Source: Mesostigma viride (taxonomy: Eukaryota > Streptophyta > Mesostigmatophyceae > Mesostigmatales > Mesostigmataceae). Taken from it: a stretch of 35,598 nucleotides of DNA. The stretch is taken from positions 1-35,598 of the forward strand of contig RPFO01001403.1 in the NCBI GenBank assembly GCA_009746045.1. Reading direction: 5' to 3'. This document shows positions 1 through 7,224 of this stretch, piece by piece. Both the position numbers and the translations under genes were made by a program. How positions within the stretch are numbered: the stretch's first letter is position 1; the number at the start of each line of letters is the position of its first letter. The notes under the pieces were generated by a model. The model made no database searches, was not told the origin of the DNA, and saw only the letters and a program-made list of their open reading frames with translations.

Positions 1-1
1 G

Positions 2-934
2 GACGGCAGCGCCTCCTTCGGCAGTCGCGCCCTCACATGGCACATGGGCGCCGGCGAGACCTCCCAGGACAAGGGAGACCACACTGGATCCTACTGGCAC
101 TTTGAGGGCGGGCAGCTCTTGCTATCTCGCACCATCGCCGCCTCCGACCGCGAGGCGCCCGCCACCAACGTCAACCTCGCCTCTCTTGCCAGTGGCAGCG
201 ACGCGCTCCGGTGGGAGTTTTCCTCGGGCAAGGCCAGCACCGTCGGCAGCGCCACCTTCAGTGGCACCGGCACCGTCGCCGCCGGCGTGCTCAAGGAGTC
301 CGGCTCCCAGTTCGACACCGTGTCCCCCAACATCACCGGCACCTTCTCCCTGATCGTCAAGGTCCTCCCCCAGTTCGACCTGTCCACACTGACCCTCTTG
401 ACCGACCTGATCGGGTACGGCTGGCTGCAGGTTCAGGTCTCGAGCGGGGGCTTCCTGACCTTCTCGGACGGCCTCAACGCCGCCATCGTCATGTCCACCC
501 CCGTGCACGCCGAGCCGTTCACTCTGTGCATCACCATGAGCGGGGCGGAGGTCAAGTTCTATCTGGACGGCGTCCTCGTGGCCTCCTCGACCAACGGCTC
601 GCTGGGATCCAACCCGCAGCTGGTGTTGAACGGTGCCGTCGTCGGCGACGTGTGGTACGATGACGTCCGCTTCGTCTCCGGCCAGGCGCTCGTCAACGCC
701 AACACCATGCTGTACGGTTGGAAGGAGATGTATGCCGCCGACCAGACCGTCACGTACGGGTTCCGCATCGCCAACAACGAGGGGCTGCAACTCGTCAAGG
801 TGCGCGGGTCGGGCGGCAGCAACGGGTGGGTCGGGATCAACCCCGCCCCGAACACCGTGACCTCCGGCAACAGCATGGGCGCCATCGGGGCCGCAACCGC
901 CGCCGTCATCACCGAGAGCCAGATGTCGTATTAG
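2..934 (+). CDS. Modular fibre-like virion protein, C-terminal part (5' truncated by window edge)
   Basis: The frame is open from base 2, so the start lies outside the window; the ATG at 44 is internal. The visible 310 residues begin with a block shared with the next two genes (key motif GETSQDKGD, then SYWHFEGGQLL). A LamG/concanavalin-like beta-sandwich follows, with hallmark FYLDGVLVAS and WYDDVRF segments. It ends in a C-terminal cap (YGWKEMYA, QTVTYGFRI, LQLVKVRGSGG, NPAPNTVT) found almost unchanged in all three paralogues. By analogy with the downstream sister, the missing N-terminus is probably a beta-solenoid. A secreted or virion-surface fibre or adhesin that binds glycans is inferred from LamG biology. 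The conserved cap could be a trimerisation or maturation domain, but that is a guess. Same strand and same family as the next two genes, so this is a tandem array. Confidence 0.75.
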   Translation, partial: DGSASFGSRALTWHMGAGETSQDKGDHTGSYWHFEGGQLLLSRTIAASDREAPATNVNLASLASGSDALRWEFSSGKASTVGSATFSGTGTVAAGVLKESGSQFDTVSPNITGTFSLIVKVLPQFDLSTLTLLTDLIGYGWLQVQVSSGGFLTFSDGLNAAIVMSTPVHAEPFTLCITMSGAEVKFYLDGVLVASSTNGSLGSNPQLVLNGAVVGDVWYDDVRFVSGQALVNANTMLYGWKEMYAADQTVTYGFRIANNEGLQLVKVRGSGGSNGWVGINPAPNTVTSGNSMGAIGAATAAVITESQMSY

Positions 935-977
935 AGAATGACGGATAGAGCGGCACCATATATTTTCTGTACTTCAA

Positions 978-983
978 GTATAC
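978..983 (+). promoter_or_regulatory. GTATAC promoter element before fibre gene 2
   Basis: GTATAC lies 12 bases before the ATG at 995, preceded by an AT-rich TATATTTTCTG stretch. The same hexamer sits upstream of genes starting at 4499, 16242, 21093, 31649 and 31892, which makes it a likely viral promoter core. Confidence 0.55.
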
Positions 984-994
984 GCGAATAAAAA

Positions 995-2197
995 ATGGCC
1001 ACGTCGCTGGACAAACTCAAAATTGCTCGTTTCGGAAAACTGCACGCGACCGATCTGATGGGCGATCTGAAACCGGATGCGAGCGTCAAGGACCTGGTAT
1101 TCAAGGCGCAGGACAGCATCCTAGTAAAGCCCAACAAGGGGATGGGCGCAGACGCGTTGAAAAAGTTCAAGGTCATCGGGACGGCGGACATCGACGGGGC
1201 GCTGCAGGTCGACAACGTCACGCTGGATGGCAACACGGTCAGCACGGTCTCCGGCAATCTCGCCCTGTCCTCCCACGCGGGGACTGTGCGGGTCTCGGAC
1301 GTGGTGATGACCGCCGCCGCCTTGGCTCCCTCCTCCGATGTCGATATTTCCATCACGGGAGGCGCGACCAAGTCGGTCCTCGTGGAGGGCGTCAAGTTCA
1401 CCGACAACGCGGTCACCACCTCGAGCGGCACTTTGGCCATCAGCTCAGCGGGGTCCTCCGCGGCCGCCCTCAAGCTGGGCGGCGTCACTGTAACAGACGC
1501 ATCTCTGTCCGCATCGAAAACCGATCTCAACATGAACTTGGTTTCGAACGGCACCGGCGCCGTCCTGGTGGACAACGTCCGAGTCAAGACGTCCGGCATC
1601 AGCAACAACGTGGCCGATGCGGATCTTTCCATCACCTCGAACGGCACCGGTTCGGTTACCGTGGATAGCGTGAAGGTGAAGACCGCGGGCATCACCACCA
1701 GCAGCGGGACTCTGTCCCTGACATCGTCCGGGTCGGCGGCCAACCGCGTGGATGTGGGCGGGATCTCCGTGACCAATGCCACGATGAGCGCCGTGTCGTC
1801 GTCCACGGTGGCGGTGACCAAGGACCTGACCCTGACGAGCACGGCAGGCGGCAGCGGCAAAGTGACGACCAGTGCGGGCAATCTCGAGCTGACGAGCGCA
1901 AGCGGCACGGTGGCCGTCGCAGGAGCCCTTACGAGCTCCAACACGATCACCAGCGCCGGGAACGCGGTGGCGGGAGGGGATGTGAAGGTGGCGGGCGTTC
2001 TCGAGAGCACGAACGCGACCGGGAATCTCGAAATCGTGGACAAAACCGTGAAGTTGGGATACCAGACCGGGTCAAACCCACTCATGAACTTCCAATTCTC
2101 GAGCCGAACGGCCAACACGACTCCCAATTCGGCATCAAACGCCATTACCGTGGCTAATATCGCCGGTTCTGCGAGCATCACGGGGGGGCCCTCGTGA
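995..2197 (+). CDS. Fibre-like protein, N-terminal beta-solenoid half (frame broken at a G7 run)
   Basis: This 400-residue ORF starts at the ATG just after a GTATAC element. The first 65 residues (MATSLDKLKI to KKFKVIG) form a head shared with the paralogue at 4499. The rest is a run of degenerate repeats of about 28 residues rich in V/T/S/G/N/D, of the type VxVxxVxxxDxxVSTxSGxLxLxSxxGT, typical of a right-handed beta-solenoid. After IVDKTVKLGY the protein departs from its paralogue and enters an extra segment. The ORF then ends at TGA 2195-2197, only 7 bases after a G7 run, while the -1 frame continues directly into the LamG half of the same architecture. I therefore regard 995-4455 as one gene of about 1150 codons. 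A separate short solenoid protein is possible if the shift is programmed. Confidence 0.75.
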   Translation: MATSLDKLKIARFGKLHATDLMGDLKPDASVKDLVFKAQDSILVKPNKGMGADALKKFKVIGTADIDGALQVDNVTLDGNTVSTVSGNLALSSHAGTVRVSDVVMTAAALAPSSDVDISITGGATKSVLVEGVKFTDNAVTTSSGTLAISSAGSSAAALKLGGVTVTDASLSASKTDLNMNLVSNGTGAVLVDNVRVKTSGISNNVADADLSITSNGTGSVTVDSVKVKTAGITTSSGTLSLTSSGSAANRVDVGGISVTNATMSAVSSSTVAVTKDLTLTSTAGGSGKVTTSAGNLELTSASGTVAVAGALTSSNTITSAGNAVAGGDVKVAGVLESTNATGNLEIVDKTVKLGYQTGSNPLMNFQFSSRTANTTPNSASNAITVANIAGSASITGGPS

Positions 2198-2735
2198 TTC
2201 CCACTTCGGGGACATCGGATTACGCGTATGTGTCGAACGTCCCGTTAAGTCTGTTAAATTTGAGCACCGACAACGTCGAGATTGAGTTTTCGGTCACGAT
2301 CACGTCCGCCCTCACCAACACCTCTGGCAAATGTCCTTTGGTTTATATCGACAACTTTACGCCCACGCCTAGTCAATTATACGTCCGATTCTTCGTGGTA
2401 CCAGGCGGCAAGTTGAGGGTCGAGCACAGCGCGAACGTGGAATCGGACGCGGTCAATTTTATGAACGCGGCCGGTACGTATTTGATTAAATTATCGTTCA
2501 ATTGGTCAGGAGGGGTTTGTTTGGCCTCGTTCACGTATTCCAAGGACGGAGGGCCTACTATTCCCATCAGGTTTTCAGGTGTTCCCACTCTGAACCTGAC
2601 GACGAGACTGTCAAACTCCGCATACAGCAATTTCTCGTTCGGAAACGTCACTTACGGCAACGCTCCCAATCAAACATACTCGTACGACTACTTCAGAGTT
2701 ACAAAAGGTGCGTCCGCCACGAACCTGTCGTCGGA
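2062..2735 (+). other. LamG-like insert A in fibre gene 2
   Basis: Relative to the sister gene at 4499-7065, about 670 extra bases occur between the solenoid end (IVDKTVKLGY) and the DGSSSYSSRALTW block. The encoded segment has the alternating hydrophobic pattern of a LamG sandwich (VEIEFSVTI, GKLRVEHS, YLIKLSFNWSGG, YDYFRVTKG). It is relatively A+T-rich, for example around 2240-2500. The boundaries are approximate. Confidence 0.5.
2182..2188 (+). other. -1 frame change on a G GGG GGG heptamer
   Basis: Seven consecutive G. In the upstream frame the codons are acG GGG GGG, exactly the X XXY YYZ phasing of a -1 ribosomal slippery site, followed 6 bases later by the zero-frame TGA. The -1 frame is open for a further 750 codons of the expected homologous sequence. 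A missing G in the sequence (true G8) would look identical. Confidence 0.6.
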
Positions 2736-4455
2736 CAACGCGGGGTTGTACGTGGACGGCAGCTCGTCGTACTCGAGTCGCGCGCTGACGTGGCACGCGG
2801 GCGCCGGCGAGACCTCGCAAGACAAGGGGGACAACACCGGCTCCTACTGGCACTTCGAGGGCGGGCAGCTCTTGCTGTCCCGCACCATCGCCGCCGCCGA
2901 CCGCGAGGCGCCCGGAACCGAGATGAATCTCGCCGCTCTGGCGTCGGGGTCCGACGACGCGCGGTGGGAATTCAACACGAACGCCGTGTCCGAGGTCGGG
3001 GGCAAGACCTTGACGCTCGTGTCCGGGGCCACTGTTTCCGGCGGCGTCCTGCGTTTGAACGACTCGGGGACGCAGAGTGCCACGTGCGCCGCGTCCCTCC
3101 CCAACGGCACGTTCTCCATCATGGCGAAGGTGACCCCCGGGGCGGACCTGTCCTCGACGGCAGCCAATGACATGGTCTTGGCGTCGTACGGAGGGGCGGG
3201 CTCCGGCTCCAACACCGCGTGGCTGGGAAGGTGGTTCGACGACCCCAACAATCTGACGAGCGTGGCCAACACGGGGACGGGCACGAGCGGGTCGTTCGTC
3301 GGCGTGACAGCCGTCAGTGGCGCAGTGACGTGTCCCGCACAGAGCTCGAACACCCGTTACGTCCAAATGACCGATCTCAACACGACCGGAGCCACCGCCA
3401 ACGATGGGTACGGAGAGTGGACGGTGGAAGCTCGAGTGAAGACGAGTTTGATCGGGAACACTGGTTCTTTTAACGTCTTCTGGATCGGAGACGATTATGC
3501 CGGTTCCGGCAACGGTGCGCGAATCAGCATCCATTGCTCCAATACCGTTCTGTACCTCGGCACCGAGGACAGTGGTGGGCTGGGAGATCGTCTTCTCCGT
3601 GTCCCGTTCGCGTATCTCGAAGCTCTCACGAGCGCCGGTAACACTCCTACCAACGGTGCCTATCACAAGTACCGCCTTCTACGGAAGTCGTACACCGCCG
3701 GGACGCAAACCTCCGACCCGCGCGACCTCTTCAGTCTCTGGTATGACGACGTCGAGGTAAGCTTGCAGGTCGGTGTGAACAACGTGACCCTTACAAACCT
3801 GATTATGAGAAACACCGTGATCAAGGCGGCCGACGCGTACCTCCGGATCGGGGGTACCACTCGCCAGCCGTCTGGGCAGGAGGTCACTGTGGATTACGTC
3901 AGCTTCCGTAACGCCGCGGTCGCGGCATCCGCGCTCACGCGCGTGACGGTGACCAATGGCGGATGCTTGACCCTCACGGACGGAACCGCCTCTGTCCAGA
4001 CGTCGCCGGTCGTGGGGGAGACCCCGTTCTCCATGGCCATCGTGCGTGACGGCAGCCTTTCGTCGACACGTCTGTACGTGGACGGCGTGCTGTCGGCCAC
4101 GATCGCTTCGTCGGTGGACGTGGGTGCTCTGCCCACACTGACCCTGGGTCCCGGCAAGGCGCAGTCCGGCTACTCGTTGTGGTTCGACGACGTGCGTGTC
4201 AAGAACGCGGCGATCACGGACGCGAATACCCAGCTGTACGGATGGAAGGAGATGTACGCCGCCAGTCAGACCGTCACCTACGGTTTCCGCATCTCCAACA
4301 ACGAGGGGCTGCAACTCGTCAAGGTGTGCGGGTCGGGTGGCGGCGGGTGGGTCGGGCTCAACCCCGCCCCGAACACCGTGACCTGGGGGAACAGCATGGG
4401 CGCCGTCGGGTCCGCCCCCGCCTCCGTCCTCGTCGAGAGCCAAATGTCCTTCTGA
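2194..4455 (+). CDS. Fibre-like protein, LamG-rich C-terminal half (continues 995-2197)
   Basis: The open frame has no ATG at its head (the first possible start is a GTG overlapping the upstream stop), supporting its role as the downstream half of the frameshifted gene. It opens with a LamG-like segment at about residues 10-175 that is absent from the sister gene. From about residue 187 it carries the shared DGSSSYSSRALTW and GETSQDKGD block, then a LamG domain that is itself interrupted. After VLASYGG a second LamG-like insertion of about 245 residues occurs (about 3196-3936; contains LFSLWYDDVEV and DAYLRIGG). The host LamG then resumes (TRVTVTNGG, RLYVDGVLS, LWFDDVRV). The C-terminal cap YGWKEMYA to NPAPNTVT closes it. 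The inserts look less G+C-rich than the host. Probable virion surface fibre with glycan-binding potential; function is inferred. Confidence 0.75.
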   Translation: MIPTSGTSDYAYVSNVPLSLLNLSTDNVEIEFSVTITSALTNTSGKCPLVYIDNFTPTPSQLYVRFFVVPGGKLRVEHSANVESDAVNFMNAAGTYLIKLSFNWSGGVCLASFTYSKDGGPTIPIRFSGVPTLNLTTRLSNSAYSNFSFGNVTYGNAPNQTYSYDYFRVTKGASATNLSSDNAGLYVDGSSSYSSRALTWHAGAGETSQDKGDNTGSYWHFEGGQLLLSRTIAAADREAPGTEMNLAALASGSDDARWEFNTNAVSEVGGKTLTLVSGATVSGGVLRLNDSGTQSATCAASLPNGTFSIMAKVTPGADLSSTAANDMVLASYGGAGSGSNTAWLGRWFDDPNNLTSVANTGTGTSGSFVGVTAVSGAVTCPAQSSNTRYVQMTDLNTTGATANDGYGEWTVEARVKTSLIGNTGSFNVFWIGDDYAGSGNGARISIHCSNTVLYLGTEDSGGLGDRLLRVPFAYLEALTSAGNTPTNGAYHKYRLLRKSYTAGTQTSDPRDLFSLWYDDVEVSLQVGVNNVTLTNLIMRNTVIKAADAYLRIGGTTRQPSGQEVTVDYVSFRNAAVAASALTRVTVTNGGCLTLTDGTASVQTSPVVGETPFSMAIVRDGSLSSTRLYVDGVLSATIASSVDVGALPTLTLGPGKAQSGYSLWFDDVRVKNAAITDANTQLYGWKEMYAASQTVTYGFRISNNEGLQLVKVCGSGGGGWVGLNPAPNTVTWGNSMGAVGSAPASVLVESQMSF
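3196..3936 (+). other. LamG-like insert B nested inside the LamG domain of fibre gene 2
   Basis: The sister gene reads LLSYGTTTVTVTNAG without interruption. Here about 740 bases separate ASYGG from TRVTVTNGG, so the host LamG domain is split. The insert has its own LamG features: GEWTVEARVKTS, then WYDDVEV, then DAYLRIGG and VDYVSFRNAAV. I saw no obvious terminal repeats or target duplications at the edges. Confidence 0.55.
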
Positions 4456-4479
4456 AAGTAAAAATTATCTAAGCGAAAT

Positions 4480-4485
4480 GTATAC
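4480..4485 (+). promoter_or_regulatory. GTATAC promoter element before fibre gene 3
   Basis: GTATAC lies 13 bases before the ATG at 4499. Its presence supports 4499 rather than 4594 as the true start of the third fibre gene. Confidence 0.5.
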
Positions 4486-4498
4486 CACATAGTCGATC

Positions 4499-4597
4499 AT
4501 GGCGTCCGTACTGCTTTGCGAGAACCTCGGGGCCTCCAAGTTCCGTCGCATGTTCACCAATGAGATCCTGGGTGACACGGCGACAGCGCGAGCATGA
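4499..4597 (+). CDS. N-terminal fragment of fibre gene 3 (frameshifted)
   Basis: A 32-codon ORF starting 13 bases after GTATAC. Its product (MASVLLCENLGASKFRRMF, then TNEILGD) aligns with the head of the paralogue at 995 (MATSLDKLKIARFGKLHAT, then DLMGD). Its frame ends at TGA 4595, but from about 4576 the -1 frame continues the alignment (GDSASMKDLLIKAQ against PDASVKDLVFKAQ). The ATG at 4594 of the long ORF is therefore probably internal, and a single base appears to be missing between about 4573 and 4582. Confidence 0.6.
   Translation: MASVLLCENLGASKFRRMFTNEILGDTATARA
4573..4582 (+). other. -1 frame change in the head of fibre gene 3
   Basis: The upstream frame reads ...EILGD through about 4575. 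A TGA at 4573 blocks the downstream frame further upstream, so the switch must fall just after it. There is no long homopolymer here (ggtgacacggcgac), so a simple slippery site is unlikely. Confidence 0.5.
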
Positions 4598-7065
4598 AGG
4601 ACCTCCTGATCAAGGCCCAAAATAACATCATCATCCAGCCAAACTTTGGTATGGGTCCCAACGCCAGCAAGTCCTTCACCGTCGATGGGAACGCCACCGT
4701 CACTGGCACCCTGCGCACCAACGGTCTGAATGGCATCAATAACAGCCTGACCGTCGAGAACGTCACTTTCCAGGACAGTTCCCTGACAGCGTCCGACAGC
4801 GTGTTGTCCCTCCGCGGTCAGACCAGTGTCCAGGTCGAGGATGTCGTCGTCAACAACAACGCCATGCAGCCCGCGACCGACGTGGACCTCGTCCTCTCCG
4901 CCGGCGCGACCAAGTCCGTGCTCGTCGAGGGCGTCAAGGTGACCGACAACGTCATCAGCACCTCCAACGGCGATCTGGACGTCACCTCCGCCTCCGGCGT
5001 CGTCCACATCGAGAATCTGTCCGTCGCCGACGGCGCCGTGTCCACCACCTCCGGCCCCCTCACCCTGGCCTCCGCGGCCGGGACCGTGCAGGTCGAGGAC
5101 GTCGTCTTCACCGACGCCGCCCTGTCCGTCGCCAGCGGCGACATGACCCTCACCGCCGGCGCCGGCGCCTCTGTCCATGTCGAGAACGTGACAGTCGCGG
5201 ACGGCGCTGTCAGCACCTCCTCCGGCCCCCTCACCCTGGCCTCCGCGGCCGGGACCGTGCAGGTCGAGGACGTCGTCTTCGCCGACGCCGCCCTGTCCGT
5301 CGCCAGCGGTGATCTTTCCATCACCGCCGGCACCGGCGCCTCGGTCCGCGTCGAGGACGTGACCATCGCGGACGGTGCGGTCAGCACCGCCTCGGGCGCT
5401 CTGACTCTCGCCTCTGCTGCCGGCACCGTGCAGGTCGAGGACGTCGTCTTCACTGACGCGGCCATGTCCGTCGTCAGCGGGGACATCTCCATCACCGCCG
5501 GGTCGGGCGCCGCCGTCAAGGTGGAGAACGTGACCGTCGCGGACAACGCAGTCAGCACCGTCTCGGGCGCTCTGACTCTGAGCTCCAACGCCGGCACCGT
5601 GCAGGTCGAGGACGTCTTGTTCACCGACGCGGCCATGTCCGCGGTCGGCGACATCGATATGACCCTCACCGCGGGCGCCACCAAGTCCGTCATCATCGAG
5701 AACGTCAAGGTGACCGACAACACCGTCAGCACCTCCGCCAACGGTCTCTCCATCACCTCCGCGTCCGGGACCGTCGCCGTCGAGGATGTGACCTTCACCG
5801 ACAGCGCCCTCGCGACCGCGAACAACGTGCTGTCTCTGGACGCCGCCCAGTCCGTGGCCATCACCAAGGACCTCGTCCTCACCAGCACGGCCACCGGCAG
5901 CGGCAAGATCAACACCTCCGCGGGCATCCTGGAGCTCACCTCCGCCACCGGCGTCGTCAAGATTTCCGGCCAGCTGCAGGTGGACGGCGCGGTGAACAGC
6001 GTGACGACCACGGAGACCAACGTCGACGTCGTCGACAAGACCATGACTCTCGCCCACGTTGAGAACGGCACCGCCACCAACGCCAACGCCAACGGCGGTG
6101 GTATCTTCATGGACGGCAACTCCGCCTTCTCGGATCGTGCCATCACATGGCACATGGGCGAGGGGGAGACCTCCCAGGACAAGGGTGACCACACCGGCTC
6201 CTACTGGCACTTTGAGGGCGGTCAGCTGCTGTTCTCACGCACCATCGCCGAGGCCGACCGGTACGCTCCGGGCACGACTGTCCTCCTCTCCTCGCTCGCG
6301 TCCGGCTCGGACGACGTGCGTTGGGAGTTCAACTCCGGCGCCACCTCGGAGGTGGGCGCCAAGACGGTCACTCTGAACGGCGGCGCGTCCATCGTGGACG
6401 GCGTCTTGAAGATCAACGACTCCGGTCTTCAGAGCGCCTCGTGCTCCGACTCCCTTCCCAGCGGCACCTTCACCCTCGTGACCAAGGTGACCCCCAAGTC
6501 CGACCTGACGAGCTCGAGCGCGAACGGTCTCGTCCTGCTGTCGTACGGCACGACCACCGTCACCGTGACCAACGCCGGCCACCTCACCGTGTCCGACGGC
6601 ACCACTTCGGCCCAGTCCTCCGCGGCCCTTCTGCAGGGCGTCGAGTCCTTCACCTTGGCCGTGGTCCGTGACGGCACCGCCACGACTCTGTACCTGAACG
6701 GCGTCCTGGTGGCGACCATCAGCGCGTCCGTCAACGTCGGCGCGTCGCCGACCCTGACCCTCGGCCCCGGCATGGCTCTGCCCGGGTACGCCATCTGGTA
6801 CGACGACGTCCGCGTGAAGGCCGCGGCCCTCACCGCCGCCAACACCCAGCTGTACGGCTGGAAGGAGATGTACGCCCAGTCGCAGACCGTCACCTACGGT
6901 TTCCGCATCGGGAACGACGAGAGCATGCAGCTCGTGAAGATCCGCGGTTCCGGATCCCACAGTCGCGCGATGTCCAACCCGGCGCCCAATACCGTTACGA
7001 ACAGCAACAACATGGGCGCCATCGGATCCACTTCTCTCGACATCGTGTCCGAGTCGATGAACTGA
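4594..7065 (+). CDS. Modular fibre-like virion protein: beta-solenoid, LamG, C-terminal cap
   Basis: This 823-residue ORF is the most complete example of the family, once the head at 4499-4597 is added. Residues 1 to about 450 are solenoid repeats of the type VQVEDVVFTDAALSVASGD. Adjacent pairs form a 57-residue unit that repeats almost exactly at DNA level with a period of 171 bases. After VDVVDKTMTLAHVENGT come the shared GETSQDKGD / SYWHFEGGQLL block, one uninterrupted LamG domain (TLYLNGVLVATIS, LTLGPGM, IWYDDVRVK) and the conserved cap (YGWKEMYAQSQTVTYGFRI, NPAPNTVT). No signal peptide is evident, as expected for a cytoplasmically assembled virion protein. A host-attachment fibre or capsid decoration is inferred. 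It serves as the reference for the two LamG-like insertions in its neighbour. Confidence 0.8.
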   Translation: MKDLLIKAQNNIIIQPNFGMGPNASKSFTVDGNATVTGTLRTNGLNGINNSLTVENVTFQDSSLTASDSVLSLRGQTSVQVEDVVVNNNAMQPATDVDLVLSAGATKSVLVEGVKVTDNVISTSNGDLDVTSASGVVHIENLSVADGAVSTTSGPLTLASAAGTVQVEDVVFTDAALSVASGDMTLTAGAGASVHVENVTVADGAVSTSSGPLTLASAAGTVQVEDVVFADAALSVASGDLSITAGTGASVRVEDVTIADGAVSTASGALTLASAAGTVQVEDVVFTDAAMSVVSGDISITAGSGAAVKVENVTVADNAVSTVSGALTLSSNAGTVQVEDVLFTDAAMSAVGDIDMTLTAGATKSVIIENVKVTDNTVSTSANGLSITSASGTVAVEDVTFTDSALATANNVLSLDAAQSVAITKDLVLTSTATGSGKINTSAGILELTSATGVVKISGQLQVDGAVNSVTTTETNVDVVDKTMTLAHVENGTATNANANGGGIFMDGNSAFSDRAITWHMGEGETSQDKGDHTGSYWHFEGGQLLFSRTIAEADRYAPGTTVLLSSLASGSDDVRWEFNSGATSEVGAKTVTLNGGASIVDGVLKINDSGLQSASCSDSLPSGTFTLVTKVTPKSDLTSSSANGLVLLSYGTTTVTVTNAGHLTVSDGTTSAQSSAALLQGVESFTLAVVRDGTATTLYLNGVLVATISASVNVGASPTLTLGPGMALPGYAIWYDDVRVKAAALTAANTQLYGWKEMYAQSQTVTYGFRIGNDESMQLVKIRGSGSHSRAMSNPAPNTVTNSNNMGAIGSTSLDIVSESMN
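5086..5711 (+). repeat. 171-bp tandem repeat encoding solenoid rungs
   Basis: The string GTGCAGGTCGAGGACGTC starts at 5086, 5257, 5428 and 5599, an exact spacing of 171 bases (57 codons, two beta-solenoid coils). The first two copies are nearly identical over long stretches; later ones are more diverged. This is a natural target for unequal recombination that would change fibre length. Confidence 0.85.
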
Positions 7066-7134
7066 GGAGGGCCAATTCTGACCGACCGATCGGCCGACGT
7101 GTCGTCTTAACTTGCTGATCGTGTCGTTTAACTT

Positions 7135-7140
7135 AATAAA
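7135..7140 (+). terminator. AATAAA polyadenylation-type signal
   Basis: AATAAA lies 70 bases after the stop of the third fibre gene. Similar AATAAA motifs lie at or near the stops of other genes here (9024/9030, 25136, 31311). Eukaryotic-style 3' processing is inferred. Confidence 0.35.
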
Positions 7141-7157
7141 ATGTCGGTGAGGACAAA

Positions 7158-7166
7158 TATAAAAAG
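7158..7166 (+). promoter_or_regulatory. TATAAAAAG box and CT-tract leader
   Basis: A consensus eukaryotic TATA box (TATAAAAAG) lies 59 bases before the ATG at 7225. A (CT)n tract (7192-7213) and a Kozak-like CCCACCATG follow. This differs from the GTATAC-type promoters elsewhere and may mark an early or host-like promoter. See findings for an alternative splice-site reading. Confidence 0.5.
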
Positions 7167-7191
7167 AGGGGTGTGGGCCTGTGGCGTCCTC

Positions 7192-7213
7192 CCTCTCTCT
7201 CTCTCTCTCTCTT
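7192..7213 (+). repeat. (CT)n dinucleotide tract
   Basis: About eleven CT units immediately upstream of TTGCAG and the probable start codon at 7225. Such a tract is length-variable and could act as a pyrimidine initiator or a splice polypyrimidine tract. Confidence 0.8.
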
Positions 7214-7224
7214 GCAGTCCCACC

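Noticed and set aside
5086-5711. Regular repeats as a CRISPR-like array
   Set aside because: The 171-bp units are wholly coding, in frame and without spacers; they encode solenoid coils.
4465-6210. Long minus-strand ORFs (up to 581 codons) opposite fibre gene 3, and a similar one at 931-2181
   Set aside because: They are antisense images of G+C-rich repetitive genes, with monotonous D/G/V/H or T/S/V/P composition and no independent start or promoter. The plus-strand frames show recognisable domains.
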